A DNA stretch of 14,741 nucleotides from Thermoplasmata archaeon (lineage in GTDB: Archaea > Thermoplasmatota > Thermoplasmata > Thermoplasmatales > Thermoplasmataceae): assembly GCA_021826795.1 (NCBI GenBank), contig JAKAYM010000033.1:1-14741 (forward strand), given 5' to 3'. Positions 6,773 through 13,012 of the stretch are shown piece after piece (positions within the stretch are counted from its first letter, which is position 1; every line of letters begins with the position of its first letter). Both the position numbers and the translations under genes were made by a program. The notes under the pieces are model-generated. The model had not been told where the DNA came from. It made no database searches and saw only the letters and a program-made list of their open reading frames with translations.

Positions 6773-7114
6773 ATGGCAGTGTCGCCAAGAAAAGGAATGT
6801 ACATACCAAAAAAGGCCACCTTTGTCCGCAGGAGAAAACATTCATCAAGGGAAAGGTTTGAACCCGGGTATATTACAAAGGAAAAACAGAAATTAAAAAA
6901 CGAGAAGGATAATATCACTAATTTAAAAAAAGGATTGAACAAATGCGGAGCCAGAATGGAATGCGTCAGAAAGATCATAAAACGAAGTAGAATTTGCAGG
7001 CATACCTATGAGGAAATAAATACAGGAACAAGGAAGGTAATCAGAGTATATCTCAGGAATGGTGGATATCTACATCTGGAAGATGATAGATGGATTTATC
7101 ATAAAAAGGAATAG
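6773..7114 (+). CDS. Small, strongly basic hypothetical protein
   Basis: I do not recognise this 113-residue protein. It is rich in Lys and Arg throughout (for example VRRRKHSSRER at 18-28). It has a lysine/glutamate-rich middle that may be helical (35-56), three Cys at 58, 64 and 75 followed by His77, and a C-terminal beta-like segment RKVIRVYLRNGGYLHLEDDRW that reads like a small folded hairpin. Charge suggests nucleic-acid binding or ribosome association, but no known motif supports this. It has its own TATA box, sits 64 nt after the epimerase, and ends 5 nt from the convergent uracil-DNA glycosylase gene. The well-placed promoter and lack of a better competing frame are the main evidence that it is real. 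Confidence 0.65.
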   Translation: MAVSPRKGMYIPKKATFVRRRKHSSRERFEPGYITKEKQKLKNEKDNITNLKKGLNKCGARMECVRKIIKRSRICRHTYEEINTGTRKVIRVYLRNGGYLHLEDDRWIYHKKE

Positions 7115-7119
7115 GTATA

Positions 7120-7794
7120 TTAAGGATATTCGGAATCGGCGTATTCTCTAACTGATCTGAACAGTGATATAAAATCATCCTTTTTCAGCAGTCCTGTATT
7201 GACATTGCGCGGACTGGGATGGTAGCACCCGTATAGTCGAATCCCTGAAATATCATAGTATTTTCCATGACCAAATTTCATGTTTTTTGTATTAACTCCT
7301 CTAGCTTTAAAATAGTTTATAATGGAATCGAAAGCAATTTTTCCCAGGCAGACAATTGCCCTGATGTTTTTCATCTGATCTATTTCCTGATACATGAAAC
7401 TGCTGCAGTTCCTGAGTTCTTCATTTAATGGTTTGTTATCGGGTGGTGCACATTTCAATGCTAAAGTAATGTACATATTATTGTATTGTAAACCATCATA
7501 CCGGTTATCAGAAGTGGGAATATTTGTCAATCCTGTCTCATAAAGCGAGGATATAAGAAAATCAGAACTTCGATCTCCGGTAAAAATCCTTCCTGTCCTG
7601 TTGCCCCCGTTGAATGCAGGTGCCAGTCCTATTACCAGAATTTTACCGTTTATCTCTCCATAACCTGTTATAGGTTTATCCCAGTATGCTTCGCCGGAAT
7701 ACCTTGACGGAATCTCTCTTGTATTTCTGTAATTAACAAGCCTTTCACATTTTCTGCAATCTATTATGCATTTATTCAAGTCATCGATAGTCAT
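7120..7794 (-). CDS. Uracil-DNA glycosylase, family 5 (UDGb type)
   Basis: The enzyme removes uracil, and in this family also hypoxanthine and other deaminated bases, from DNA as the first step of base-excision repair. The 224-residue sequence carries four Cys for a 4Fe-4S cluster (Cys13, Cys16, Cys115, Cys130), motif 1 GLAPAFNGGNRTGR (56-69) followed by IFTGDRSSDFL, and the C-terminal motif HPSPRNVNTG (192-201). The Ala-Pro-Ala form of motif 1, lacking a catalytic Asp/Asn, and the NRTGR run distinguish family 5 from family 4. The ATG at 7794 overlaps the TGA of the upstream dehydrogenase (ATGA), and a GGAGGTC Shine-Dalgarno lies 10 nt before it, so it is translated from the same message. Repair of cytosine deamination matters in hot, acidic habitats. 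Confidence 0.93.
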   Translation of the reverse strand: MTIDDLNKCIIDCRKCERLVNYRNTREIPSRYSGEAYWDKPITGYGEINGKILVIGLAPAFNGGNRTGRIFTGDRSSDFLISSLYETGLTNIPTSDNRYDGLQYNNMYITLALKCAPPDNKPLNEELRNCSSFMYQEIDQMKNIRAIVCLGKIAFDSIINYFKARGVNTKNMKFGHGKYYDISGIRLYGCYHPSPRNVNTGLLKKDDFISLFRSVREYADSEYP

Positions 7795-8497
7795 TTCAGG
7801 CTGTGACCTCCGTCCACAGGTATTACGGTGCCATTAATCCATGAGGATTTACCATCTATCAGGAAAGTAATAACACTGGAAATATCCTCAGGCGGGGTCT
7901 CCAGGTCCCCGCATTTTCTTAGTTTCATATAATCCCTACCAATCTGAAAATTCTGTATTATATATTCCGGGGCAACAACATTTATACGGATTCCCTTACT
8001 CTGCAGTTCCAGTGCCATTATTCTTGCAGCCTTTTCCAGGGCGTATTTGGATATTGAATATGATAGCAGATTTGGTTTATTCTTAACTGAACTGGAAGAA
8101 TTGCTTACAAATATAATAGAAGAGCCATAACCCATATGATTTATTGCATGTTTTCCATATACATAGGAATTTTTAAATGATTTAAAATCATGGAATCCAG
8201 GCCGTCGAGGTTTTCTATTGTATCCTCAACAAATCCGCCAACCATTACTACTAAAGAATCTATGGATTTAAATGTTTCAAGCGATTTTGTAATTAAATTC
8301 TTGCAACTCTGTTCATCTTTTAATTCCTCTACGATATAATTGACTTTTCCATACATTGAATATTCTGATACAATTTTTTCAAGTTTTTCCCTGTTACGGG
8401 AGTTAATTATAACAGTGTTTCCATTAATGAGAAGGTCGTAGGTGAGTGCCTTACCGAGCTCCCCCGTACCTGCCAAAAGAATGTTCTTTCCAGACAT
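7791..8497 (-). pseudogene. Short-chain dehydrogenase/reductase, split by a one-base frameshift
   Basis: Two frames form one classic SDR of about 235 residues. The upstream part (8497 to 8141) starts MSGKNILLAGTGELGKAL, a glycine-rich cofactor loop, with INSRNREK suggesting NADPH preference, and continues to VVMVGGFVEDTIENLDG. The downstream part (open leftward to 7791) has the Ser motif IIFVSNSSSS, catalytic YSISK, then GIRINVVAPEYI and NGTVIPVDGGHSLK, a complete SDR end. The frames meet near 8151-8154, where adding one A to an A4 run (minus strand) gives MYM-EKHAINHM and a seamless join. The change may be a true mutation, a sequencing error in a homopolymer, or less likely a -1 recoding event. 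The product overlaps uracil-DNA glycosylase by ATGA. Substrate is unknown. Confidence 0.82.
7805..7811 (-). promoter_or_regulatory. Strong Shine-Dalgarno for uracil-DNA glycosylase
   Basis: GGAGGTC on the minus strand lies inside the end of the dehydrogenase frame, 10 nt before the ATG at 7794. It stands out because most genes here are leaderless, and it confirms internal initiation in an operon. Confidence 0.75.
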
Positions 8498-8517
8498 AAC
8501 ATCAAATGTAGCACGCT

Positions 8518-8525
8518 TTAAAATA
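8518..8525 (-). promoter_or_regulatory. TATA-like box of the SDR-glycosylase operon
   Basis: TATTTTAA on the minus strand is centred about 24 nt before the ATG at 8497; it should serve both genes. Confidence 0.5.
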
Positions 8526-8564
8526 GATTTCCATTAAAATACAAAACAATTGAAAGTATACCAT

Positions 8565-9014
8565 TCAATTACTAACCTGGTTTCTCAGGCTGTTTAGCAT
8601 TTTAATTGTATTATTTCTATCCATTACTTTTAGTCTGAGAGTACCGTTCCCATATTTTATAATGATTAGTTTTTCCGACCTGATAATAATTGCAAATGCA
8701 ATAAAGCAAACACCTAACGCCAAAGAGAATATTAAAGTAATGGAATAGAAATTGTTCAGATAAAACATAAAAAATATAGAGAAAGATATATATGCTATTC
8801 CTAATAAAAGTTCAATATATACAATTCGTGAAATGCCTTCCTGAATGCTTTCGATATCACTGTAATTAAATGATTTGTAATATTTATGGAATAATCTTGA
8901 AAAAATTATTCTTCTGTCAGTTAAATAAACTAATGTGTATTGAGTTAAGATTTTCTCATCCGGAAACAGGATATGATCAATACCATAATATTTATTCAAC
9001 GGGTACTTACCCAT
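8565..9014 (-). CDS. Membrane protein with bacterial-PH-like N-terminus
   Basis: This 149-residue protein has an N-terminal soluble part with ILTQYTLVYLTDRRIIFSR (22-40). The YLTDRRIIF pattern is typical of bacterial/archaeal PH-like (bPH) domains, which are often membrane-anchored. Two hydrophobic helices follow (about 64-86 and 89-112), then a short segment IRSEKLIIIKYGNGTLRLKV (111-130) that resembles the matching second strand set of such domains. It is probably anchored in the cytoplasmic membrane with both ends inside. The function is unknown; bPH proteins are thought to aid membrane or envelope stress responses in bacteria, but nothing here shows that. It is divergent from the NfeD-domain gene, with a TATA-like box about 25 nt before ATG 9014. 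Confidence 0.65.
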   Translation of the reverse strand: MGKYPLNKYYGIDHILFPDEKILTQYTLVYLTDRRIIFSRLFHKYYKSFNYSDIESIQEGISRIVYIELLLGIAYISFSIFFMFYLNNFYSITLIFSLALGVCFIAFAIIIRSEKLIIIKYGNGTLRLKVMDRNNTIKMLNSLRNQVSN

Positions 9015-9033
9015 GAGAATAAAATATAATTGA

Positions 9034-9042
9034 AATATAAAA
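9034..9042 (-). promoter_or_regulatory. TATA-like box of the PH-like membrane protein gene
   Basis: An A/T-only stretch containing TTTATATTT on the minus strand is centred about 24-26 nt before the ATG at 9014. Confidence 0.4.
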
Positions 9043-9103
9043 TATTTTTCTACAATGGCTATAGCGAGACCATAGAATATGGCAATAAAAATTTAATATG
9101 AAA

Positions 9104-9113
9104 TTTAATATAT
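9104..9113 (+). promoter_or_regulatory. TATA-like box of the NfeD-domain gene
   Basis: TTTAATATAT is centred about 26 nt before ATG 9134. Confidence 0.45.
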
Positions 9114-9133
9114 CAAGATTGCATTGAATTTTT

Positions 9134-9439
9134 ATGAGCCAGATAATAATAATCGGATATGTGCTTGATACGTTTGTGTCGTTTTTTATCGGAGCATGGT
9201 TTGCCAGGTTCTGGCTCAGGCACCCCTTCAGAAGGAAACCTGCAACCGGTAAAGATTCAATAATAGGAAAAACCGGCGAAATAAAAAATATTCTCAAAAA
9301 TAACTCATATGAAATCGCAATTGACTCACAGTTATGGAAAGCTGTACCAGATGATCCACAGGAAACATTTGCCAAAGGAGAAATAGCTTATGTGAAATCG
9401 ATCAGGGATCTTACATTATACATTTCGAAAATTAAATGA
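9134..9439 (+). CDS. Short NfeD-like protein (one membrane helix plus OB-fold domain)
   Basis: This 101-residue protein has an N-terminal hydrophobic helix (about 4-25), a basic linker (RHPFRRKP), and then a domain with GKTGEIKNIL (45-54), SQLWKAVPDD (65-74) and KGEIAYVKSIRDLTLYI (81-97). This order (G.xGEI, then W.A, then GE.V.V....L.L) is that of the NfeD C-terminal OB-fold. NfeD proteins normally pair with stomatin-like SPFH proteins and, in the long form, a ClpP-class protease domain; neither gene is beside it, and the protease part is absent. The likely place is the cytoplasmic membrane with the OB fold inside; its role in membrane microdomains is only family inference. It has its own TATA box and is followed by the LOG-type gene after 28 nt. 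Confidence 0.75.
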   Translation: MSQIIIIGYVLDTFVSFFIGAWFARFWLRHPFRRKPATGKDSIIGKTGEIKNILKNNSYEIAIDSQLWKAVPDDPQETFAKGEIAYVKSIRDLTLYISKIK

Positions 9440-9448
9440 TTAAATATA
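9440..9448 (+). promoter_or_regulatory. TATA-like box of the LOG-family gene
   Basis: TTAAATATA begins at the last base of the NfeD-domain stop codon and is centred about 24 nt before ATG 9468, so the two codirectional genes probably have separate transcripts. Confidence 0.5.
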
Positions 9449-9467
9449 AGAAATAACTGTTATAATA

Positions 9468-9959
9468 ATGTATGATTATAACATCGGTGTAATCGGTGGT
9501 AGTATAACAGATAAAATACATTGTGACATTGCCTATACTCTGGGAAAGTATTTAGCTTCCAGAAATTGTGCAGTTTTCTGTGGTGGAGGTTCCGGTATTA
9601 TGGAGTGTGTTTCCAGAGGGGTACATGATGCAGACGGAATGGTAATCGGAATACTTCCAGACGGTAACCGAATGAATAGTAATAAATATTTATCGCTTGC
9701 TATTCCCACTGGTATCGGATATTTGAGAAATTTTTTTATTGTTAGGGCATCTGATGCGTTGATAGCAATAGATGGGTATTCCGGAACCACCTCTGAGGCG
9801 GCATTCGCAATAACCGAGGGAAAGTCAGTAATATCAGTGGACGAACTACATATAAGGAGAAAGGAAAGCGATGGAAAAATAATATTTGAGAAGGACCCAG
9901 AAAGAGCGGTGGAAATAGCTATAAAAGAGGCAGAAAAATTTTTACTGTCTATTTCATAA
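9468..9959 (+). CDS. LOG/TIGR00725-family nucleotide-binding Rossmann protein
   Basis: This 163-residue protein is of the SLOG/LOG superfamily. NIGVIGGSI at the N-terminus is the first strand-loop, CGGGSGIMECVSRGVHDADG (38-57) is the phosphate-binding GGG.G.M segment, VIGILP follows, and GYSGTTSEAAFAI (103-115) stands where LOG lysine-decarboxylase-like phosphoribohydrolases have PGGxGTxxE. That departure matches the TIGR00725 subfamily, which is uncharacterised. LOG enzymes release free cytokinin-like bases from nucleotide monophosphates, but with the altered motif only nucleotide binding should be assumed. It is a soluble protein. Its stop overlaps by 6 bp with the stop of the convergent membrane protein gene. 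Confidence 0.85.
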   Translation: MYDYNIGVIGGSITDKIHCDIAYTLGKYLASRNCAVFCGGGSGIMECVSRGVHDADGMVIGILPDGNRMNSNKYLSLAIPTGIGYLRNFFIVRASDALIAIDGYSGTTSEAAFAITEGKSVISVDELHIRRKESDGKIIFEKDPERAVEIAIKEAEKFLLSIS

Positions 9960-10469
9960 TTTACTGTTTTTCAGTAAATGCACCTTTGTCATATGTGCCA
10001 CCATGAATATCAGTAAAAATATTCCTATGAGATATTCCACTATAACATCGCCAAGAAGCCCGAAGTGCACAGTAAACATTTTGTAAGGGCCTAGCAGTAT
10101 ATAAAGTAGAAGAATGCCGACCAGCATTATGATTATTACAACTATTGCAGGTTTCATCTCTCTTAATCTCTTAAAATATAAAACTGCGGGTGAAGCTATA
10201 AGAATGATACTCAAAGGCAATGCAACTTCAGTAAAGTCATTCCATTTTACATGCGCTATACCTTTAACCTGGATAGAAGCAACGGCTATAAGAATAATTC
10301 CGACCATCATTACTCCTATTTCAATATAAAGCCTAACGTTGGACTTTTCTTTAATTTCATTTTTGCTGGTTGTTGTCTGCTGTTCAGAGGTTTCAGATTT
10401 CTGTTCCATACTTTTTTCTGTTTCTGAATCTGTTTCATGTCCAGAATCTTCATTATTTTGATCTACCAT
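9954..10469 (-). CDS. Four-helix membrane protein with acidic, Ser/Thr/Gln-rich N-terminus
   Basis: I do not recognise a family. The 171-residue protein begins with about 40 hydrophilic residues rich in Glu, Ser, Thr and Gln (low complexity, probably disordered). Four membrane helices follow: about 47-66, 80-98, 106-127 and 139-160. Each is well spaced with short polar loops, such as FKRLREMK between helices two and three, which by the positive-inside rule is cytoplasmic. It ends in a basic tail HLLKNSKL. There is no catalytic motif. The start at ATG 10469 is supported by a TATA-like AATTTAATAA (10491-10500, minus strand). It converges on the LOG-type gene and is divergent from the thiolase gene. 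Confidence 0.7.
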   Translation of the reverse strand: MVDQNNEDSGHETDSETEKSMEQKSETSEQQTTTSKNEIKEKSNVRLYIEIGVMMVGIILIAVASIQVKGIAHVKWNDFTEVALPLSIILIASPAVLYFKRLREMKPAIVVIIIMLVGILLLYILLGPYKMFTVHFGLLGDVIVEYLIGIFLLIFMVAHMTKVHLLKNSKL

Positions 10470-10490
10470 TCGGTAAAGATAATTCGGTCA

Positions 10491-10500
10491 TTATTAAATT
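10491..10500 (-). promoter_or_regulatory. TATA-like box of the four-helix membrane protein gene
   Basis: AATTTAATAA on the minus strand is centred about 26 nt before the ATG at 10469. Confidence 0.4.
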
Positions 10501-10622
10501 TTCCTATTATATATGACATTCATTGCGTTTTAAAAATAAAAAGTAAAGACCTACCAATTTAGGCTTAATTATTTGAAATATATATTTTTGTGATGTTTAT
10601 TTGACGCTGATAGTCGATAAAA

Positions 10623-10633
10623 AAATACATAAA
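10623..10633 (+). promoter_or_regulatory. TATA-like box of the thiolase gene
   Basis: AAATACATAAA is centred about 27 nt before ATG 10655, supporting that start instead of the upstream TTG at 10601. Confidence 0.35.
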
Positions 10634-10654
10634 GATATAGGTTATACTGAATGC

Positions 10655-11818
10655 ATGGAAGATGTATATATTGTCTCCGCCAAACGTACACCTATAGGGA
10701 AGTTCGGAAAATCACTTTCAAGAATAAAAGCAACCGATCTGGGTGCAGCTGCCATTAAAGCTGTTATAAAGGATTCCGGAATTGATAAAGACCTCATTGA
10801 AGAGATTATAATGGGAAATGTAATTCAGGCCAATGTTGGTCAGAATCCGGCCGGTCAGGCTGCTTTTTATGCCGGACTCAAGCCCGAAGTAACAAAAAAC
10901 ACGGTAAATGTTGTATGCGCATCGGGAATGCTTGCGACAGAGAATGCTGCAAGGGAGATTATGCTTGGAGAGCATGATTTAATTGTTTCCGGTGGTTTTG
11001 AAAATATGAGCAATTCTCCACTTATATTGCCTGCCGAATTCAGATGGGGGCCAAAACAGCTTCTATATAAAAATCTTAAGATTGAAGATTCTATGCTCAA
11101 TGACGGCCTCGTAGATGCACTCTACGGAGAACACATGGGTGTGTCAGCCGAGCATTCTGCCAGAAAATATGGACTGACTAGAGAACAGGCTGATGAGTTT
11201 TCTGTGGAAAGCCAGAACAGGGCCATAAGGGCAACAGAATCCGGTGAATTCGCAAAGGAAATTGTGAAACTTGACAACCTGGAAAAGGATGAAGGTATGA
11301 GAAAAACATCCATGGAGGACCTGGCAAAACTTAATTCCGCATTTGACCGGAATGGCATACTGACCGCAGGCAATTCATCACAGCTATCCGATGGGGCTTC
11401 TGCCCTGCTTCTTTCCTCCGAGAATGGATTAAAGGAATACGGGTTAAAGCCAATCGCAAAGATTACAGGATTCAGCTCAGCCTCTCTTGATACAAGGGAT
11501 TTTGTTGAGGCACCCATACCGGCAACAAGGAAATTACTGGAAAAGCAGCATAAAAAGATAGATTATTATGACCTGGTAGAGCATAATGAAGCATTTTCCG
11601 TTGCTTCTCTGATAGTGAGAGATCAGCTAGGAGTTGAAAAGGATAGGTTTAATGTAAACGGTGGTGCAATAGCTATAGGCCATCCACTTGGCAATAGCGG
11701 ATCAAGAATAATAGTAACATTGATCAATGCGCTTCAGAGCAGGAATATGAAAACCGGACTTGCTACGATCTGCCACGGTGGGGGTGGTGGTCATACCCTT
11801 ACACTGGAACTTGTATAA
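10655..11818 (+). CDS. Thiolase, acetyl-CoA C-acetyltransferase type
   Basis: It condenses two acetyl-CoA to acetoacetyl-CoA, or runs the reverse thiolysis in fatty-acid breakdown; it is cytosolic. From ATG 10655 the protein is 387 residues, the normal thiolase length (about 390), and starts MEDVYIVSAKRTPIGKFG exactly like family members; the longer TTG-initiated form adds 18 unmatched residues. Acyl-enzyme Cys88 is in NVVCASGML, EHNEAF is at 309-314, catalytic His343 in GHPLGNSG, and Cys373 in TICHGGGGGH. The last motif is CHGGGGG where most have C.GGG.G, still compatible with activity. In many archaea the biosynthetic thiolase is next to HMG-CoA synthase and a DUF35 protein for mevalonate; neither is here, so a degradative role with crotonase-type partners is equally possible. 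It is a monocistronic gene. Confidence 0.93.
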   Translation: MEDVYIVSAKRTPIGKFGKSLSRIKATDLGAAAIKAVIKDSGIDKDLIEEIIMGNVIQANVGQNPAGQAAFYAGLKPEVTKNTVNVVCASGMLATENAAREIMLGEHDLIVSGGFENMSNSPLILPAEFRWGPKQLLYKNLKIEDSMLNDGLVDALYGEHMGVSAEHSARKYGLTREQADEFSVESQNRAIRATESGEFAKEIVKLDNLEKDEGMRKTSMEDLAKLNSAFDRNGILTAGNSSQLSDGASALLLSSENGLKEYGLKPIAKITGFSSASLDTRDFVEAPIPATRKLLEKQHKKIDYYDLVEHNEAFSVASLIVRDQLGVEKDRFNVNGGAIAIGHPLGNSGSRIIVTLINALQSRNMKTGLATICHGGGGGHTLTLELV

Positions 11819-11915
11819 ATTTTCATTATTAATTTCCCTTTGCAAGTACCAATGAAAGATTTAAAAACAATGTGTCAATTATCATATGTCTTATTAATAG
11901 TATATACGATTCATG

Positions 11916-11926
11916 AATATATATGA
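11916..11926 (+). promoter_or_regulatory. Possible TATA-like box of the ncRNA candidate
   Basis: AATATATAT about 20-25 nt before the first hairpin could start a plus-strand transcript. The region is A/T-rich, so the match is weak evidence alone. Confidence 0.3.
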
Positions 11927-11941
11927 CGACGTAAGACTAAA

Positions 11942-12110
11942 AGCTACCTGGCCTTCAATGGGCTTCAGATACAGCATATTGCGAGTCACATTGCAATGAC
12001 CATCTGATCAGGGGCCGGGCTGAGAACTCCCCGTGGGTCAGGAAATTATGAAACGTGATTAATATCCGTTAAACCGGGGAAAAGTTGAATATAGATTGTT
12101 TTATTGAGTG
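11942..12110 (+). ncRNA. Structured non-coding RNA candidate; core resembles a divergent TPP (THI-box) riboswitch aptamer
   Basis: The 354-bp gap between convergent thiolase and DUF302 genes (11819-12172) has no open frame, but its centre is clearly richer in GC than the flanks. On the plus strand it forms a hairpin nest GCT/CTG/GCC with GGGC/CAG/AGC (11943-11975), then ATTGC with GCAAT, then CTGATC-A-GGGG (12004-12014) with CCCC-GTG-GGTCAG (12029-12041). From 12011 the order GGGG, GGGCTGAGA (12017-12025), CCCC, ACGTGAT (12053-12059), a small UUAA/UUAA hairpin, GGGGA (12076-12080) follows that of TPP aptamers (GGGG, CUGAGA, CCC, ACCUGAU, hairpin, GGGA), with a minimal P3. P1 pairing is weak and no thiamine gene follows, so identity is tentative. 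Confidence 0.4.
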
Positions 12111-12172
12111 TAATATTAAAGTGGCAAATTCCAAGTGAGTGGAGATTAAGTCGGTATAATTTGGTTGAAATA

Positions 12173-12550
12173 TTATGAAACTGCATTGGTGATGTTATCA
12201 AAGAGCACTTTTAACTTTTTTAATACCTCCTTATAATCCCTTATTTTGTACGTATCTATAAGCTCCTCAGGATTTTTATAAAGCAGGTAAACATCGTCAT
12301 TTGTTGAGTATACCAGTAATTTAGCAGGCAGTTCAATGCCAATTTCAGGATTCTCTTCCATGAGAAGAGTGCCACCTGAAGGAGAACCGAATATAAGCAC
12401 AGTTTCATTCTGCATATCCATCCCGACTTTTATGGCGTTCCGTCTATGGTCTATTTCGGCGAATATATCAACATCTTTTTCCTTCAAAAAGTCCTTGATA
12501 ATTTTAACGGTTTCCTGGAATCCGTACCCACTTTTAGTTTTAATAAACAT
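12173..12550 (-). CDS. DUF302-domain protein
   Basis: This 125-residue protein shows the DUF302 pattern. The N-terminal KSGYGFQETVKIIKDFLKEK is the first beta-helix unit, FAEIDHRRNAIKVGMDM is the family signature (F..IDH...A...GL.M), then VLIFGSPSGGTLLMEENPEIGIELPAKLLVY matches the LLIFGNP..GTPLM....A...LP..LLV consensus, and a helical tail follows. Its biochemical role is unknown; the family folds into a small alpha-beta dimer and may bind small molecules or metals. It is soluble. The start at 12550 fits an A/T box overlapping an inverted repeat shared with the divergent Rieske gene. It ends facing the structured intergenic RNA candidate. Confidence 0.88.
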   Translation of the reverse strand: MFIKTKSGYGFQETVKIIKDFLKEKDVDIFAEIDHRRNAIKVGMDMQNETVLIFGSPSGGTLLMEENPEIGIELPAKLLVYSTNDDVYLLYKNPEELIDTYKIRDYKEVLKKLKVLFDNITNAVS

Positions 12551-12568
12551 ATATAATAATATAAATAA

Positions 12569-12590
12569 CCTATAAATTATTTATTATAGG
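12569..12590. promoter_or_regulatory. Inverted repeat in the DUF302-Rieske divergent promoter region
   Basis: CCTATAA (12569-12575) and TTATAGG (12584-12590) form perfect 7-bp arms around an 8-nt A/T centre. The left arm coincides with the expected TATA position of the DUF302 gene, so a bound protein could block that promoter. Confidence 0.35.
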
Positions 12591-12697
12591 ATAGATTTGA
12601 TCCATGCCCTGATCAGTATGGAGGCGATATATTGCATTTGTATGGAAAATATAAATTTAACCTGTATAGTATTACATCATGGAGAAAAGTATTAGGC

Positions 12698-13009
12698 ATG
12701 AAAGCGCTTGAAAATTCTGGTAACCATGTATCCATAGACCTTGGAAACGGTGAAATTGTTTTTATAACAAAGCAAAACGGGAAACTCTATGGAATAAACG
12801 GGATATGTTCACATCTAAAATGCATACAGGGAAACGCTGCAGAATATGGAAAACATGTTGTCTGCCCATGCCACAACGCAAGTTTTGAACTTGATACCGG
12901 AAAAATGGTAAAACCACCTTTCATAGCACCGGAATTGCCCATGAAAAAATACACTCTTAAGACCTATAACCTCAGGGAAGCAGCAGGATTCATAGAAATA
13001 GAAGAATAA
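12698..13009 (+). CDS. Rieske-type [2Fe-2S] ferredoxin, small
   Basis: From ATG 12698 the protein is 103 residues, the usual size of soluble Rieske ferredoxins (NirD/BphF-like). The cluster ligands are Cys37 and His39 in GICSHLKC, and Cys56 and His59 in VCPCHNASFELDTGK, the CxH...CxxH pattern. VFITKQNGKLYGINGICSH precedes it and PMKKYTLKTYNL forms the last strands. There is no transmembrane anchor, so it is a cytosolic electron carrier rather than a bc1 subunit. No oxygenase or reductase partner is adjacent, so its redox partner is unknown. An upstream TTG at 12632 would add 22 residues not seen in the family. TATA-like sequence lies at 12663-12674. It is convergent with crotonase, stop-to-stop gap 3 nt. 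Confidence 0.88.
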   Translation: MKALENSGNHVSIDLGNGEIVFITKQNGKLYGINGICSHLKCIQGNAAEYGKHVVCPCHNASFELDTGKMVKPPFIAPELPMKKYTLKTYNLREAAGFIEIEE

Positions 13010-13012
13010 AAT

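Noticed and set aside
8147..8158. Programmed -1 frameshift in the SDR gene
   Set aside because: The site (GGAAAAC) is not a proper X-XXY-YYZ slippery heptamer and programmed shifting is not a feature of SDR genes; mutation or sequencing error is simpler.
11122..11517. 131-codon minus-strand frame inside the thiolase gene
   Set aside because: It is Ser/Ala-rich antisense of the thiolase, with no recognisable domain.
11819..12172. SRP RNA, RNase P RNA, tRNA or C/D box RNA as identity of the structured intergenic segment
   Set aside because: The conserved signatures of SRP helix 8, RNase P core, a tRNA cloverleaf and paired C/D boxes were looked for by eye and not found.
12632..12697. Longer Rieske protein starting at TTG 12632
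   Set aside because: The extra 22 residues are not typical of the family, the ATG at 12698 gives the standard length, and TATA-like sequence lies in between.
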